In this document: piece by piece, positions 33,606-45,904 of the stretch
Layout of the letters: each line of letters begins with the position of its first letter
How positions within the stretch are numbered: the first letter of the stretch is position 1
Source: Eumeta japonica
Lineage: Eukaryota; Arthropoda; Insecta; Lepidoptera; Psychidae
Length of the DNA: 64,000 nucleotides
Direction of reading: 5' to 3'
Assembly (NCBI GenBank): GCA_005406025.1
Contig: BGZK01000004.1
Location: 1,426,001-1,490,000 of the forward strand
Notes under the pieces: model-generated
The model's input: only the letters and a program-made list of their open reading frames with translations
What the model was told of the DNA's origin: nothing
Database searches by the model: none
Made by a program: the position numbers and the translations under genes

Positions 33606-34074
33606 GTTCAATTACATGGAACTAGAGCTATTTAATTGCTCAACTTTCTGATAATCCTTTTAAACTCACTTATAATCAACATAATTCAGATAGTTTGGAT
33701 AGCGTATAATTAAAGTTTAATGAGGTCAGGAAGTTAGTACTTAACGGTCGATACAGTATGAGCCCAGCTGAAACCGGTAGTTAACTTGTAATAGAAGACC
33801 GTAGTAAATATACAAAATTATATATTTGTACCGTCACACCTACTTTTCAGATGAGTAGACAGAAACCACTGGACACCTCGTGGTTGAGAACTTTACATGA
33901 TTACTTCGTAATTTGTAACCATACTCTTCATAAATTTAGTAAATACCACTGATAAACATAGATGTACCGTTATATACCGTTTTTGTCATGGTAAGGTCGG
34001 CAAGAATCGTGTCCTAGAAAATTATATGCGGTCGAAAATGGTGCCATATTAAAAAAGGGCCAATTTTTAAGCGC

Positions 34075-34215
34075 CCGAAACCGACGAGCTTGCAGTAAAA
34101 GATTGACAGATGTTAGCGAAACAAAAGAGATATGCAAAGATCGTACCATGTTGAAATCTAGTCTCTGCCTATCCTTCTGGGAAATAGACGTGAGTTTATA
34201 ATAGTAATAATAAAT
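34075..34215 (+). mobile_element. RTE-type LINE 3' end, fragment 2
   Basis: 'gaaaccgacgagcttgcagt', 'acagatgttagcgaaac' and 'ctctgcctatccttctggga' align with 16745-16875, ending in a TAA-rich tail. 5'-truncated. Confidence 0.6.
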
Positions 34216-34656
34216 AAATCAAATGAGAAGACTCTTCCGTGCCTAGGAGCCACATTAAGATTAGCCAGCCTAGGTGCCACGTTAAGATTTCTATCCTGGA
34301 GATGGTCTTAGCATTGGTGACAAGAGAGAATCGACAACCGCCCCCAACCCGCACTAGGCAATCATGGAGGGTTTAAAATACAAGTCCTTTTATCTGGAAA
34401 AAAAATGGAAAGGCATACCATCAGCAGTCAGGTAAAGGATGTCCAATGAGCAAAGAGACAAAGGAGACTTTTCAGGAGTGTATGAAGTTCTGGCCTTGTA
34501 TATAATTAATTTAAAAAAGCCATTAATGAACTATAGTGTTTTGACTATCATTTTGACGTCTCTTAGCTTTAGTTTTTTGTACAAAGCTATTGAACACATA
34601 AGTACAGGAAATGTTTATTTTAAAATATAAAGATGGTGTCACTGACATAATAAATA

Positions 34657-34786
34657 ATCACGAGCGAGCGTGTCCGGCGGACAGACAGGGACAGAGTCAT
34701 ACGAACAAAAAGGAAGATAGCAGTGCATTCCTTTTCTTTGTATAAATGCATCGTTTTCCGTCCGTCGGACATGTTCGCCCGAAAAT
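34657..34786 (+). mobile_element. MITE family copy 2
   Basis: Same length and orientation as 15670-15800. The left end is cgagcgagcgtgtccggcgg and the right end is its diverged complement (ccgtcggacatgttcgcccg). The interior has 'gacagagtcatacg', 'gcagtgcattcc' and 'tctttgtat'. More decayed than copy 1. Confidence 0.7.
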
Positions 34787-35389
34787 ATAGACTTTATGTT
34801 GATTGAGGCATATTGAAGTTTCAAGGAACGTTCAAAAATCAAAACTATAAAAATCAACACATACAACAAAACGAAAAAAAAATTATGTATAAAAAGCCGT
34901 TTTTATAAGTACTTTATAAGCTAAGTATATTTTAAGTTATAAACTAATCTGAGATGATAAGGTTTTTCCATTATTATTTTGTTATTATCTCTTAAATTGT
35001 GATTGATAGGTAACAAATTTCATAATAAACATATTATTTGATAATGCTTTTGAAGAAAAAAATGTTTCTGAAATTGTAGTTTTATTATTTTTCCAATTAA
35101 GTACAGATTTTTCATTAATTTTATGAGATATGTACAAAGTTCAGGACTAATATGAAACATCTCCTTTATTTACGTGATACTGGCCATATAGAATATATTT
35201 TAGTAAATCTACCACTGCATTTTCTTAAGAAAATATTCGACAGACAAGGACGGGACAAGTTTTTAACAGGTGATTAAGAGATATAGGATACAGAAGATAC
35301 AAAGTTCATACAAATTTCTAGCCGGCCAGCTGATAAGGCTACTCTAAGCTAGATTATACGAATAGAGTACTCTTTAAGCAAAATTATTA

Positions 35390-35950
35390 GCACTAAAATA
35401 TCATTGCGATCAAGAAGCGAGAGCTAAAAAGGGATGTAGAAAAGCTTATGAAAAATTAAAAAAAAAAAAAATTGATATCGATGAAGAAACATACGTGCCA
35501 CTGGACCCAATAGACGTTCCGAAAAAAAAAATTTTTCATGCATCTAGTAGCTGAAATATTAATTATTAAGACCGAATCTTCATCAAAGCATCATTTTCAA
35601 AAAACGTATGATTTGACGGACTATGGATGCACGAGGCAATGCTCCCGATGCATTTAAGCCTGAAGGTTTAATGGAATCTGAAAAATACCTAAATGAGTGC
35701 ATTAAGAAAAGATTAATCCTCTTTACTGATAAATATCACAACGCGGATAAGTATCTTCTGGCTAGACATAGCAACCTGTCGTTATACACTTGCAATCACA
35801 TATTATATTTTATAGTCACAAAACGTCGAATTTATACAGAAAAAGCAAAACTTTTTAAGAAAGAATATACGTAGACATCGGATAAGCCAAAACTTATGTT
35901 CTTTCAGACATCACTAGACTAGAAACAGTAAAAAAGTGACTCAAGAATCT
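35390..35950 (+). pseudogene. Tc1/mariner-superfamily transposase remnant
   Basis: Readable pieces in shifting frames: KCRKAYEKLKKKKIDIDEE followed by TYVPLDPIDVP and FFHASSS; then MDARGNAPDAFKPEGLMESE, KYLNECIKKRLILFTDKYHN and ADKYL, the block that in related insect transposases precedes the second catalytic Asp ('LFWPDLA'). Here that point reads LLARHSNLSLYT, so the Asp is lost. After a frameshift, 'tgactcaagaatctggaata' encodes VTQESGIA, fitting the C-terminal end. A long poly-A slip (35457-35471) causes one frame change. Clearly inactive. Confidence 0.6.
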
Positions 35951-37600
35951 GGAATAGCTTTTGTGAAAGTTTCTGTCTGATAACTTTACAAAATTAGTTA
36001 TAGAAAAGTTTCTTCATAAAAGTTATAATAAATCACTTGTAAATATAGGTGTAAAATGTGTAATTAACCAAATTAAAATTTGTCTTTTTACTTATTGAAC
36101 AGTCCCTAGTTGACAAAGCTGATAAAACAACCGCTAGATTGATTACGAAATAGGTGAAGCCAAAAACGAAATATATCAGTGTTTGTGAGAGCAAATATGC
36201 AAGATCAAAAGAGGGGTTATGAAAGACACAACGTATTAGCTATTATTTAAAATTGAATACGTATGTATATGCAGAGCATTTTATTAGCAAATACTAAATT
36301 ATAGCTAAAAATTTGATATTATGCAGAATCACCACCACCCATCGCATGCGAGTTCCATGAAGGGCTGAAAGCATCCATGTGGGATTTACAGTACGAGAAC
36401 ATTCACTAACAGAGTTAGTGATTAGTCTCCATCATCTATCTCGCTCTAACGTATGCATATGCACACTCATTTAGTGGTAGTATACATTTAATTTATGATA
36501 ACTGACACATAACCTATAGGCATCCTGACTATGGCATCGTATCCTTGAAGACTGACTTGAAATTTAAGTTCAATACACAAGGAGATATCGCTTATATCAA
36601 TACACATCAAAATGGCGTTTTGAATTTGAAATCTGATAATTTGGTTAAGTATCCTTCGACAAATTCGAATAATTGTTACTAAACCGTACAAAGAAACTGA
36701 TTACAAAAATAAAACTTTCCAGTTTCTTAAATACCCTGAATTACGCCGAGTGTTTGAAAATTATATAGTGAACAAGTTAAGATAGCTTCCTTTATTACAA
36801 AAAGTGTGTGGTTTGTACCGATAAAAAATTAGATAATAGTTCACAAAGCTTAGGTTAAGAATAATATTACAAAAGTACGTAACATGATTGTCAGACTGTT
36901 GTCTAAGCAAATTATGATTCAAGTGTGAGAACCCTGATACAGCAGAAATCTAGTCATAAACTTCGAAAACACTGAATTTCGTCTGAATACGAGAATGCTA
37001 ACGGCCTGTATTATATCAAATTATTAACAAACCTGCAGTATCAAAATTCACATTTTTCATTTCATGTTGTTGTCGAAGTTTAAGCTCTCCAAAAGTGGCC
37101 AAAGCAGGCCGTCAATGGTTGTTGTCATCAACGCGATGACAACATTGAGACCTTATATAGTCACAAAAGACATGAAATGTCATGAATACTTGTTAGTATA
37201 TCTAGACGTTAGTTAACTTTAATCCTAGCCAAAAAAAAATTATGACTGTCCCACGGCTTCGGGGTAATTGACCGGTCTGTTCCCATTCATAAGTAAACAA
37301 CTAGACACACAATAAATTCAGTGCGTATGGTTTTTATTGTTATAACCTCTTAGACACAGGTTATCCTTATTTTATAAACAATATAGTAGCATCACTCGAC
37401 AAACAAGTTGCCTGAAGACGAGACAACGTTATCAATGACCCAAATTAATTATCAAATAAACCCGAAGAATAAATGATGTTTGTAACTCGAGCAAGTGGAC
37501 AATCAAAAATTATCGATACTTTTAGGAATGTGTTATCACTTTATTAAATTAATGCACAATATATTAATATGATTTCAATATCGATCTTTTCATTCAAAGA
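35951..37600. other. Stretch without recognisable gene
   Basis: AT-rich sequence with scattered short ORFs and no conserved domain, RNA gene or clear repeat boundary. The part to about 36200 may still belong to the transposon at 35390. Confidence 0.35.
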
Positions 37601-37604
37601 TATT

Positions 37605-37750
37605 TACAGTTTACACACACAAACACATACACACACATGCGCGCAAACGCGCACACAGGCTTACAAACACACAAAAGAACTTGTCTCTAAAAGTAAAAAA
37701 GCTTCGTGAAACCTCAAAACGTTATTATCTGATGAAATCTCGAATTGCGT
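37605..37750 (+). mobile_element. Decayed right half of the (CA)n-bearing element
   Basis: A degraded CA/CG-rich tract is followed by 'aaacctcaaaacg' and 'atctgatgaaatctcga', matching in order the (CA)n tract and conserved right block of the copies at 137-944 and 41902-42698. An old, truncated copy. Confidence 0.5.
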
Positions 37751-37759
37751 ATACCGAAT

Positions 37760-40435
37760 CGACACTTTCTCATTTTCAGAAATATGTATTTCCAAAAGCG
37801 ATTTTTCAGTAATTTTGAAATATTGATGACTAAGTAATCGATGCGATGGTTAATTTAAGTTCTAACGTGAAACTTTTTAAATGGTTTCGTGAACAAAACA
37901 AAAGATAAGCGAATCCAAGGCACAATATTTCATCGTATACAAGACTTTGGGAATGTGTTTTTTATTATAACCAAAATCTAAATCAATTACTTTTAAAATA
38001 AGATGCACACTCTTTTTGGACGATCAAATTATTATATTCAGCATTATAAATATTATCATTATTATTCACCGGCTGGGAACAAATATGAAGAAGAAGAACC
38101 AGAAAGAAATTTCTTCAGGCTGTTTCCTCTTATTCTTTTACAATCGCCGTGCACACTTACGACGTCTAAGTATTATTGCATTAATATTTAATAATGTGCT
38201 TTCTTCATGAGCTGGCCGTACATTTCTTAAACTCTTTGTTATTGAAGCTCAATATTTCTTTCCCAAATTTTGTTACAAAATCGTTAATGTTTTACGGACA
38301 TGCGAACATTACAGTAAATGCATTGGCAAGTTAGTGTTGGAATTTTACATTTCTCAAAGATTTCTCGTTAACTAGCTTTGTATTTCAAATTATATTTGGC
38401 TTAAAAACCATTTTTTATCAATTGTATAATTAAAAATATATTAAACTTACATTATGAGAAACGGTTTTCCTCACGATGAGACTACATAAACCATTATACT
38501 ATGAAATCAGTCAAAGCATGGACATTTCGCCCTCTGTTCGTCGATTAATCTTCGTATTTGTCCAACTGCAAATACAGCTGAACTCAAGTTTATGAGCAAC
38601 ACAACATGTGCTCCCCGCAGTCCACGATTATGCCTAGAAATACAGTGTCACTAACAAAATCGAGGACTGTATTCCTAAATCTCACATTATCATCAATTTG
38701 TCAAACGTTAGGTAATGTGAATTTTATACATTTTATGTTCTTAATATTTATAAATAAATTATTAGGTGATGGGTTGTTAACACGATATCAGCTGATTTGT
38801 CTGTTGGATATGTAAAGTCATTAATTTATATTAAAAATAAAAAAAGGGGCAAGAATACATCCTTGTTGAACTCTCAGTTATATACATGCATCTGATTTAA
38901 CGTTATTTGTATAAGTGTCTCTTGTATCCGATTTCTTCAATACGATTCTTATGATTTGTTAAGATTACTCTTTACTCTATAAGTCAATTTATTATATATA
39001 AAATAGTTTCGTGATCGACACAATCAAAAGCCATCGACAGGTCACAGAAAATCCCTATAGCACCTTTGAATTTTCCTACGCACTTTAAAGATGTTTAGGG
39101 ACATCGTTTTAATTTATTATTTTTATAAATGTCATCTATTTAATGGTATCGAAACTAGTCAGATATAAACAGTACAATCAAAGAGATTTTACTGCAATTT
39201 TTTCTTATAAAATACGAAAAAACTTTACCTCTATCCAATAGATACATATAAAGAATTGCTCACTTAAAATAATAAGATGTAGTCAATCAGCAAATAACTG
39301 TATACGTAAGAATTTCCTGATGTAGTAATCCATTGATTCACATACGGTAGCGATGCACTGTACGATAATAATACATATTCAACAGTGCCTTCAGGGTGTG
39401 CGATGGACTTTATTCTCGGAATATTTACCGAATTCTCCATTGCGGGATATCCTAGAGCGGTAGCCGGCGGCGGGCGCGGCCCGGTCCAAAGGGGGGGAGG
39501 GGCTGGGGGGAGGTGCGCCGGGGGCGTCATTAAATTTAATGGGCGTTGTTCAGAAGTTCAAATAACCGGAAATATTGCCGGTTCTGAACGTTATCGCGGT
39601 TACGTTCGAAAACCTATGCGATTTCAGGGAGAATTTAATTCTCACTATATGTAACTCATTCATTTTACGTTATCCCTGAGCACATATCATATTTTACGAT
39701 CGCGCATTAAAATGTTACAGTAATCGACGTCTATGTATGGAACATTTAAACAATTTCGTATATTATTTCAATATTATCTCTAAAATTTATAAAGAAAAAT
39801 CTTAATGCAGATTTTTTTTCATTGCACAATTTCTTTGATTTAGTGACACTTAAGGAAAAGATTTAACTACCAGTAAAAATGGAGGATCACCTTGAATAAA
39901 GGAAAAACATTTATTTATAAATACAAAACATATTTTATAGTTGTTAAGAGACCGTTAACCTTTCAAATTAGAATTCTCGACGCTGTCGAAAGCTAATTAA
40001 ACTGAATTAAACCATGAGTCCCACGACTGTTTTGCGATAAGAAAACAAATGCAAAAGAAAAAAAATAATAAAAGCATAAAAGAATTTAAAAAATCAAATA
40101 AAAAAATATATTTAGTCTATACGTGTATAACACGCATGTGTGCATGCGTGCGTGGGTGTGGGTATGTGCGATGTGCGTTAGAGTATGCTTTTTGCGTGTT
40201 ACATATTTACACTTTTTACTGTAATATCACGCGTTATTTTATCGTTGCTGCCAATCGGTGTCGTGAACACAGCGCCACTCCGGTTCAAATGACAAATTAA
40301 ACCGATCGACTCATCATTATAAGGTCAAAATTACCTACCGCCCTGTCGTGGTTTTGACCTCGTAACAATACAAACTCGATACTTTTAAGTCACCATAACA
40401 GATCAGCCGGCATATTAACCGTGCAGACATCCACA
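37760..40435. other. Stretch without recognisable gene
   Basis: AT-rich apart from a very G-rich patch at 39460-39530 (gggggggaggggctgggggg), which gives a proline-rich minus-strand reading of no known family. The patch resembles a G-quadruplex-forming run. No exon signals were convincing. Confidence 0.35.
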
Positions 40436-40436
40436 T

Positions 40437-40605
40437 ACATTACAACGCACGAAACTCTGCCACTGTGAAGTTAGTCACAAAAGAGTCGCAATAGCGTAAA
40501 ATAGAAAAGCGGGTAGAAAAGAGGAGAGTCGGGGAGCATTATACCTGCGCATTACATCATTCGCAGGCAATTCAGAAGGGCACAGGTTCGTGCGTTTTTC
40601 TGTAC
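40437..40605 (+). mobile_element. 170-bp MITE, copy 2
   Basis: Same orientation as 20818-20987: 'tacaacgcacgaaactctgc', 'gtcgcaatagcgtaaaa', 'gagtcggggagcattat', 'cctgcgcattacatcattcg'. The right TIR is degraded. Confidence 0.72.
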
Positions 40606-40815
40606 CTGCATATACACTTGTACGATGTTGGTAGAAACTGTTAGCATTGTAAATTAGAATGTTTATTAAGAGAATTGCGTTTTTAATGTTTCGTTCAGTT
40701 GCAATTTTTTAAATATTTACCTTGATGAATATGAACATATTTAAAAACCAAATGCGACAGTTGATGATCGACGTAGGTTTTTGTTGAATATTGTATATCA
40801 AACTCTCATTACACC

Positions 40816-41625
40816 ATTTTTAGGGTTCCGTACCCAAAGGGTAAAAAACGGGACCCTATTACTAAGACTCAGCTGTCCGTCCGTCTGTCACCAGGCTGTA
40901 TCTCATGAACCGTGATAGTCAGATAGTTGAGATTTTCATAGATGATATATTTCTGTTGCCGCTATAACAACAAATACTAAAAAACAGAATAAAATATATA
41001 TTTAATGGACTCCCATACAATAAATATGGTTTTTTGCTCGTTTTGGCTCGACATTGATAACGGCAATAGGCAGACGCTTGAAATATTCACAGAATATTTA
41101 GTTATATATTCACTTTAAAAATAAATAATTAAATTAATATTTAAGGGGGGCTCCCATACAAGAAACGTGATTTTTTTGCTCGTTTTCGCTCAATATTGAT
41201 AAAGGCAACAGGTAGACGCTTGTTCAGTCACCATTTACAGATCTGGTTCCAATTTTATATTTAATTAGTATTTTTGAACCAGATTTCTAAATAGTGATTA
41301 AAAAAAAACTTTGTAAATAAATAAATTTGTTAAAAGAACTTTTGCAAGACTGCTGCAAGGCTAGTGTAGGTATTTCAGTTATATTATAAAATAAATGATA
41401 TATGTTAATATAAAATAAAGGATTACCGAAACGTTAAAGAGACCTTTGTTTTAAATTTACTCTCCTTTAGCTTTCCACATTGTGATGTTATGGATTTCAT
41501 TTTGCAATAAAAATACCATTACTATGACTCGATTGTCGTGATAGGTAAACTTTTACTCATATACCTACTGGTTTGTACGGAACCGTCGGTGCGCAAGTCC
41601 GCCTCGCACTTGGCCGGCTTTTTAA
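40816..41625 (+). mobile_element. Common lepidopteran 'gggttccgtaccc' element
   Basis: Begins 'ttagggttccgtacccaaag', 'acgggaccctattactaaga', 'gtccgtctgtcaccaggctg', 'atctcatgaaccgtgatag', and ends 'gtgcgcaagtccgcctcgc' followed by 'acttggccggctttt'. I recognise this as one of the most abundant non-coding interspersed repeats in moths and butterflies. Two internal paralogous blocks (cccatacaataaatatgg and cccatacaagaaacgtga) are about 140 bases apart. It encodes nothing. Confidence 0.75.
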
Positions 41626-41901
41626 ATAGCGCATCCCTGAATCGTAAGTTTTTCTCCTTACAAAATTTGCGACCAAAATGTCTGCTTTCGGAGTCTTCCC
41701 ACCTACGTCACTAACACAACAGTTTTACTCTTAAATAACATGAAAGCAAGTTTTAAATTTTATTTTATTCTGCTCCAAATACAGCGACTAGTTCAATAGC
41801 TGTATTAGTTTATACTCCGTAATTATCGCTATAGATCAATTCGATAATTGACGTAAAAAAAAGCTAATAATGTTTCACTTCGCACAGTTGGATTAAAAAA
41901 T

Positions 41902-42476
41902 AGGTTAACCCTGTAGGCCAACCCTGAAACTTCCCGCTATTTTCGAGTTCAAAACACTCGGGATTTGTCGCGATTTTCTGAGTAAAAAAACGGTTTGTTT
42001 CGATTTCTTTCGACAACGATTTCTCGCAAACGAATCAACTGATTTTGACCCGGTTTGCGGCAATCGAGTTGTTTTTACAGGGCCAAGAGCTGATTAGAAT
42101 TTGAAATCAATCGGTCAGGCCGTTTCGTAGTTATTCCAAAAAAAATGTTTTTTTAATTTCTTTCGACAACGATTTCTCACAAACGAATCAACCGATTTTG
42201 ACCCGGTTTGCGGCAATCGACGTGTTTTTAATAAGTTAAGAGCTGACTAGATTGGAATTGATCGGTAAAGCCATTTTGAAGTTATTTTGAAAAAAAAATA
42301 CTTTAAAATTTTTTTTTTCCTAGTTTTTTGAAACTTTCTCAAAATCTACCGGTCCAAATCGACCCAAACTTTCAGGAAATCTAAGTTTGGTAAAACTCTT
42401 TGGAACGCCGTTTAGTGGGCTCGATTCGGTCAAGCCGTTTAAAAGTTATAAGAGGTTTACATACATCCACATATTC

Positions 42477-42542
<66 letters not shown>

Positions 42543-42698
42543 CCACACAGACATACGGAAATCATCTCAGGGATGGTCAGGAAGCTTTCTAGACCCTCAG
42601 AACGTCGAGATCTGATGAGAACTCGATTTTTGCAAAATGGGGTGAAACCAATAACTTCCGAAATTTTAGAAAATTTTCAATTTTCTTAGCGGGAAGTT
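41902..42698 (+). mobile_element. (CA)n-bearing interspersed element, copy 2
   Basis: Same family and orientation as 137-944, with perfect 12-bp inverted termini AACTTCCCGCTA (41928-41939) and TAGCGGGAAGTT (42687-42698). The pure CA tract (about 42486-42540) is the internal microsatellite. ORFs reading THTHTH... across it are translations of the repeat, not proteins. Sequence left of the TIR (aggttaaccctgtaggcc) is also shared by both copies, so the true boundary may lie further out than the TIR. Confidence 0.78.
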
Positions 42699-43926
42699 AA
42701 AAAAACGAACTTCCAGGGAATAATTTAAGAAGTTGCGTTTTATCGCACAAAGTTAGAACTTTATCTTTTAATATTTTCATTTAGCAATATCGACTCCCTT
42801 TTGAAATTCAACTGGGATTATTTACGTTCACTTCGCGTGAACATGACTTGATTTCTTCGACTCAATTTTCGATCGAGTTTCTTAATCAATTTCACAGGAG
42901 TATCGGAAAATTTACAGTTTTTCCAAACTCTTCTAAAATAAATATTACGTAGTATTTTTCAAAATTCATGCCCAGAAACAATTCAGAACAGGATAAAAAC
43001 GACTATAAAATTATAATACTACAAAACTATAATACACGATAGTAACCCAAAGATTCGCATTGCCGTAACGTAATTTTATATATTGCAAGTAAATTATAAA
43101 TATTTGTGTGAAATTAGAAACAATTGATAGGTATATGCGAATTGCAGCTTGTATGTATGCATAGCGGTATGCATGCTTCGATGCACTCTTTTTCTCGTCT
43201 AGTTTCGAACATTGGAACAATAATAAGCGGTAAAGTAGGGCATATATGTATGTATGTACAGTAAGTAAAGTACTTGAATACATATTCTACATAGACGCGA
43301 TAGGTCACACGTCTGTGTGTGGTTCGACGTTGATGATAATTTTAGATTTAACCCTCGCTATTAAGAATTTGAAAATGAAGTCACATCATTAGGGCATGAA
43401 CTGGTAACATTGGCAAAGGTTAGAAGGTACATCCAACGATTGATTTCTTATCTTCGGTTAATTTATGAAAAACCTGGGATCGCAAATTCCAATTGTGATC
43501 TGTTGAGAATTAATAACTCTTTGTTATAATAAAAGTACTCATAAAATATAATAATAGAAGTAAATAATTATCAATTTAAGAAATCCATTAAAGGTCTTCC
43601 ACATTACAACATTTTAATATAATACTGATCAATGTTTCATTTACAGTAAAACTGTAGGTGTCTATGTAATGTAAAAAGTAAAACATTTTTGTTTTTAATA
43701 GGCCTGATAGAATTTTTTCATGGTTTTTCTCCTTATGTTTTGAACCGCGGCAGTAAATTCATTATACGTTGTAATGATAGTATAAAAATAACGTCATACA
43801 TCGAATAAAAACTTTTATTGTATACTTTGATTTCCTTTTTTTTCTCTACAAGCCGCAACTAACGCGCATACAAAATACACAATGTAAGCGAAACAACGAC
43901 AGACTACCGTCGGCGACTGACAAAGA

Positions 43927-43956
43927 ATTACGCCACTTCGTACGAAATGGCGTAAT
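43927..43956. repeat. 30-bp near-palindrome in GC-balanced repeat
   Basis: ATTACGCCACTTCG and TACGAAATGGCGTAAT pair with one mismatch pair. It lies in a GC-balanced stretch (43860-44050) that looks like part of a repeat of unknown class. Confidence 0.6.
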
Positions 43957-44636
43957 CCGAGTCGGGTGGCCGATGGAGCGCTGTGCCGTGTCTATTTACT
44001 TACAGCCTAAGTGAATCCTCGTTCACTTTGGTATCACACGTTACTCGGTTACCCTCTTATTATCATGATAATATTTTTATGGTTAATAAATTATCGATTC
44101 GATAAAAATACATTTAGTCTCTATCGATGAATCATGTAGAATGTGATCAATAGAGACTGTCCCGCAGGATAACATCTGAACGTAACAAGTAAAAAAAAAA
44201 AGCCAAAAATAGGAAAAGGTCTAAAAATTTATGGAATAAAGGTAAATCTACGCAACACTAGCTATGAAGTTTTTCTTTATATATAGAAGCGAAATTTGTC
44301 CAATAAAAAAATAAAATAACCAAATCCTCCGTAGGATGAAAATGTACATTTTGTGCTGGAAGTGAGGAATTACCCTTAAAAATAAATGCAAAATGATAAT
44401 ATTAGAAAGTTTTAAAGTAATAAAACCAACCACTTTTATGTTATTACACAATAGCACATTTCACATTGCCTCTGGCGTAACTAACTTCTCAATGAGATAT
44501 GTTAACAGTTTTGTTAATTTTAATAAAATCTTTTTAAGCTATTGCATAGCTTTTATCGGGGCTTAGAGCGCGGCGACCGAATCAAGAAATTCCGTAACGA
44601 AAATAAAACCTAACACCCCCATTCCGCCTACCATGT

Positions 44637-44701
44637 AGCTCGGCCGAACTTTCGCTTAACGTGTCATATACATACACGTTAAGCGAACGTTCGACCGAGC
44701 T
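44637..44701. repeat. Foldback, 28-bp arms
   Basis: Arms 44637-44664 and 44674-44701 (AGCTCGGCCGAAC... / ...GTTCGACCGAGCT) differ at two positions, with a 9-base loop. A small MITE or hairpin. Confidence 0.72.
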
Positions 44702-45193
44702 AGTATGTATATGGTACGACTGTACGAAGCTCGCACGGATCAAGACGAGCTGCTCCGAAATCGGACGAATACGTAAGCAGCTGTTTTGAGAAAATATATA
44801 GGTGTATAGGTATCTATCATATCTTTATAATGCCACACTCACCGCATGTGCCCCGTAAGTATACATGTAGGTATATATGTATACATAAGTGTACCTATGT
44901 AAAAGAGTGAATAGCAGTTGCTGGTGAATAGCTATACGCGTAAAATTTGTGTATAGAGTGTATTAAATATGAATAAACAAAGCGCATTTATTAATGAAGA
45001 AAGTGATGAAAAACTTGAATTAATATCAAAGAAAAAAAAAATCCTGCATAAATAAATAAAAATTATAATTGAATAAGTTGATAAAAAATGCTATGCAATA
45101 GCTTTACCGCGGCAGTCCCCGAGTGCCACACGTTTATTTTTTTATTCTACATATACCTTATTTATCCTTTTGACTTTTATATCAATACGGATT

Positions 45194-45238
45194 ATTATTG
45201 TTTTTCAAAATAGTGTCCGATTTTGAAAAACAATAATA
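45194..45238. repeat. Hairpin, about 18-bp arms
   Basis: ATTATTGTTTTTCAAAAT and its complement around 'agtgtccg'. Confidence 0.65.
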
Positions 45239-45630
45239 TTAAAAAGAACTTGCCAGAGTGCTCAATTGTTAACTTTCAGATTGAACCACGTATTTTGATA
45301 CCGCCGAGTGGTCATTTAATGTTTATACACAACATACCAGCTCTCATTCGCCAATTTGTCCGCGTGAATCCCGAAATTAAGAAGGTCATTCCCATAAAGG
45401 CACATAGAATTTTTCCCACAAAAAGCTACAGTATCTTCAACTTAAAATTTCAAACACGTAAGATCCAGTTTATTTCGACTACAAAATTCTCAGGCTCAAA
45501 TAAACGCACACTTTTAAGTTCATTTCCAAACTTTAGTCAAACAGGAGAAAAAAAAGGTTCCAATCTGAAAACCGCATTTTTGATACTACGATCTTTATAC
45601 TTCTTTTATAAATTTGAATGTATAATTTAA
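45223..45630 (+). other. 135-codon open frame, unidentified
   Basis: Opens on a rare start inside the hairpin at 45194-45238. Basic, Ile/Phe/Lys-rich (LMFIHNIPALIRQFVRVNPE, KKVIPIKAHRIFPTKSYSIF) with no known motif. Another basic frame follows at 45682-45882. In 64 kb of AT-rich DNA a frame of this length is within what chance allows, and base composition equals its surroundings. Listed only because it is among the longest unassigned frames. Confidence 0.12.
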
Positions 45631-45904
45631 GATTATTTAACGACTGAAGATTGTCACTGATTATGCAAAATTTTCGAATATATGAATTCTAACAAAAAAA
45701 TTTCAGAGAAAAGCGAAGCTTTTCAATCGAAATCGGAAGTTTTCTCTCCAGTTCATTCAAAACTCATGTCCATTCTCATAATCTCAGGTTCATTGAAAAC
45801 TCAAAGCCACCTCAACTTCATTTCATTATTGATTTTTCAAAACATCGAAAGCACTGCTTTCAATCAATATATATACATATAATAAAACTATAGTTGCCGG
45901 TGTG

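Noticed and set aside
42387..42689. 100-codon frame containing a long Thr-His run
   Set aside because: It is the translation of the (CA)n tract inside an interspersed element; the same reading occurs in other copies.
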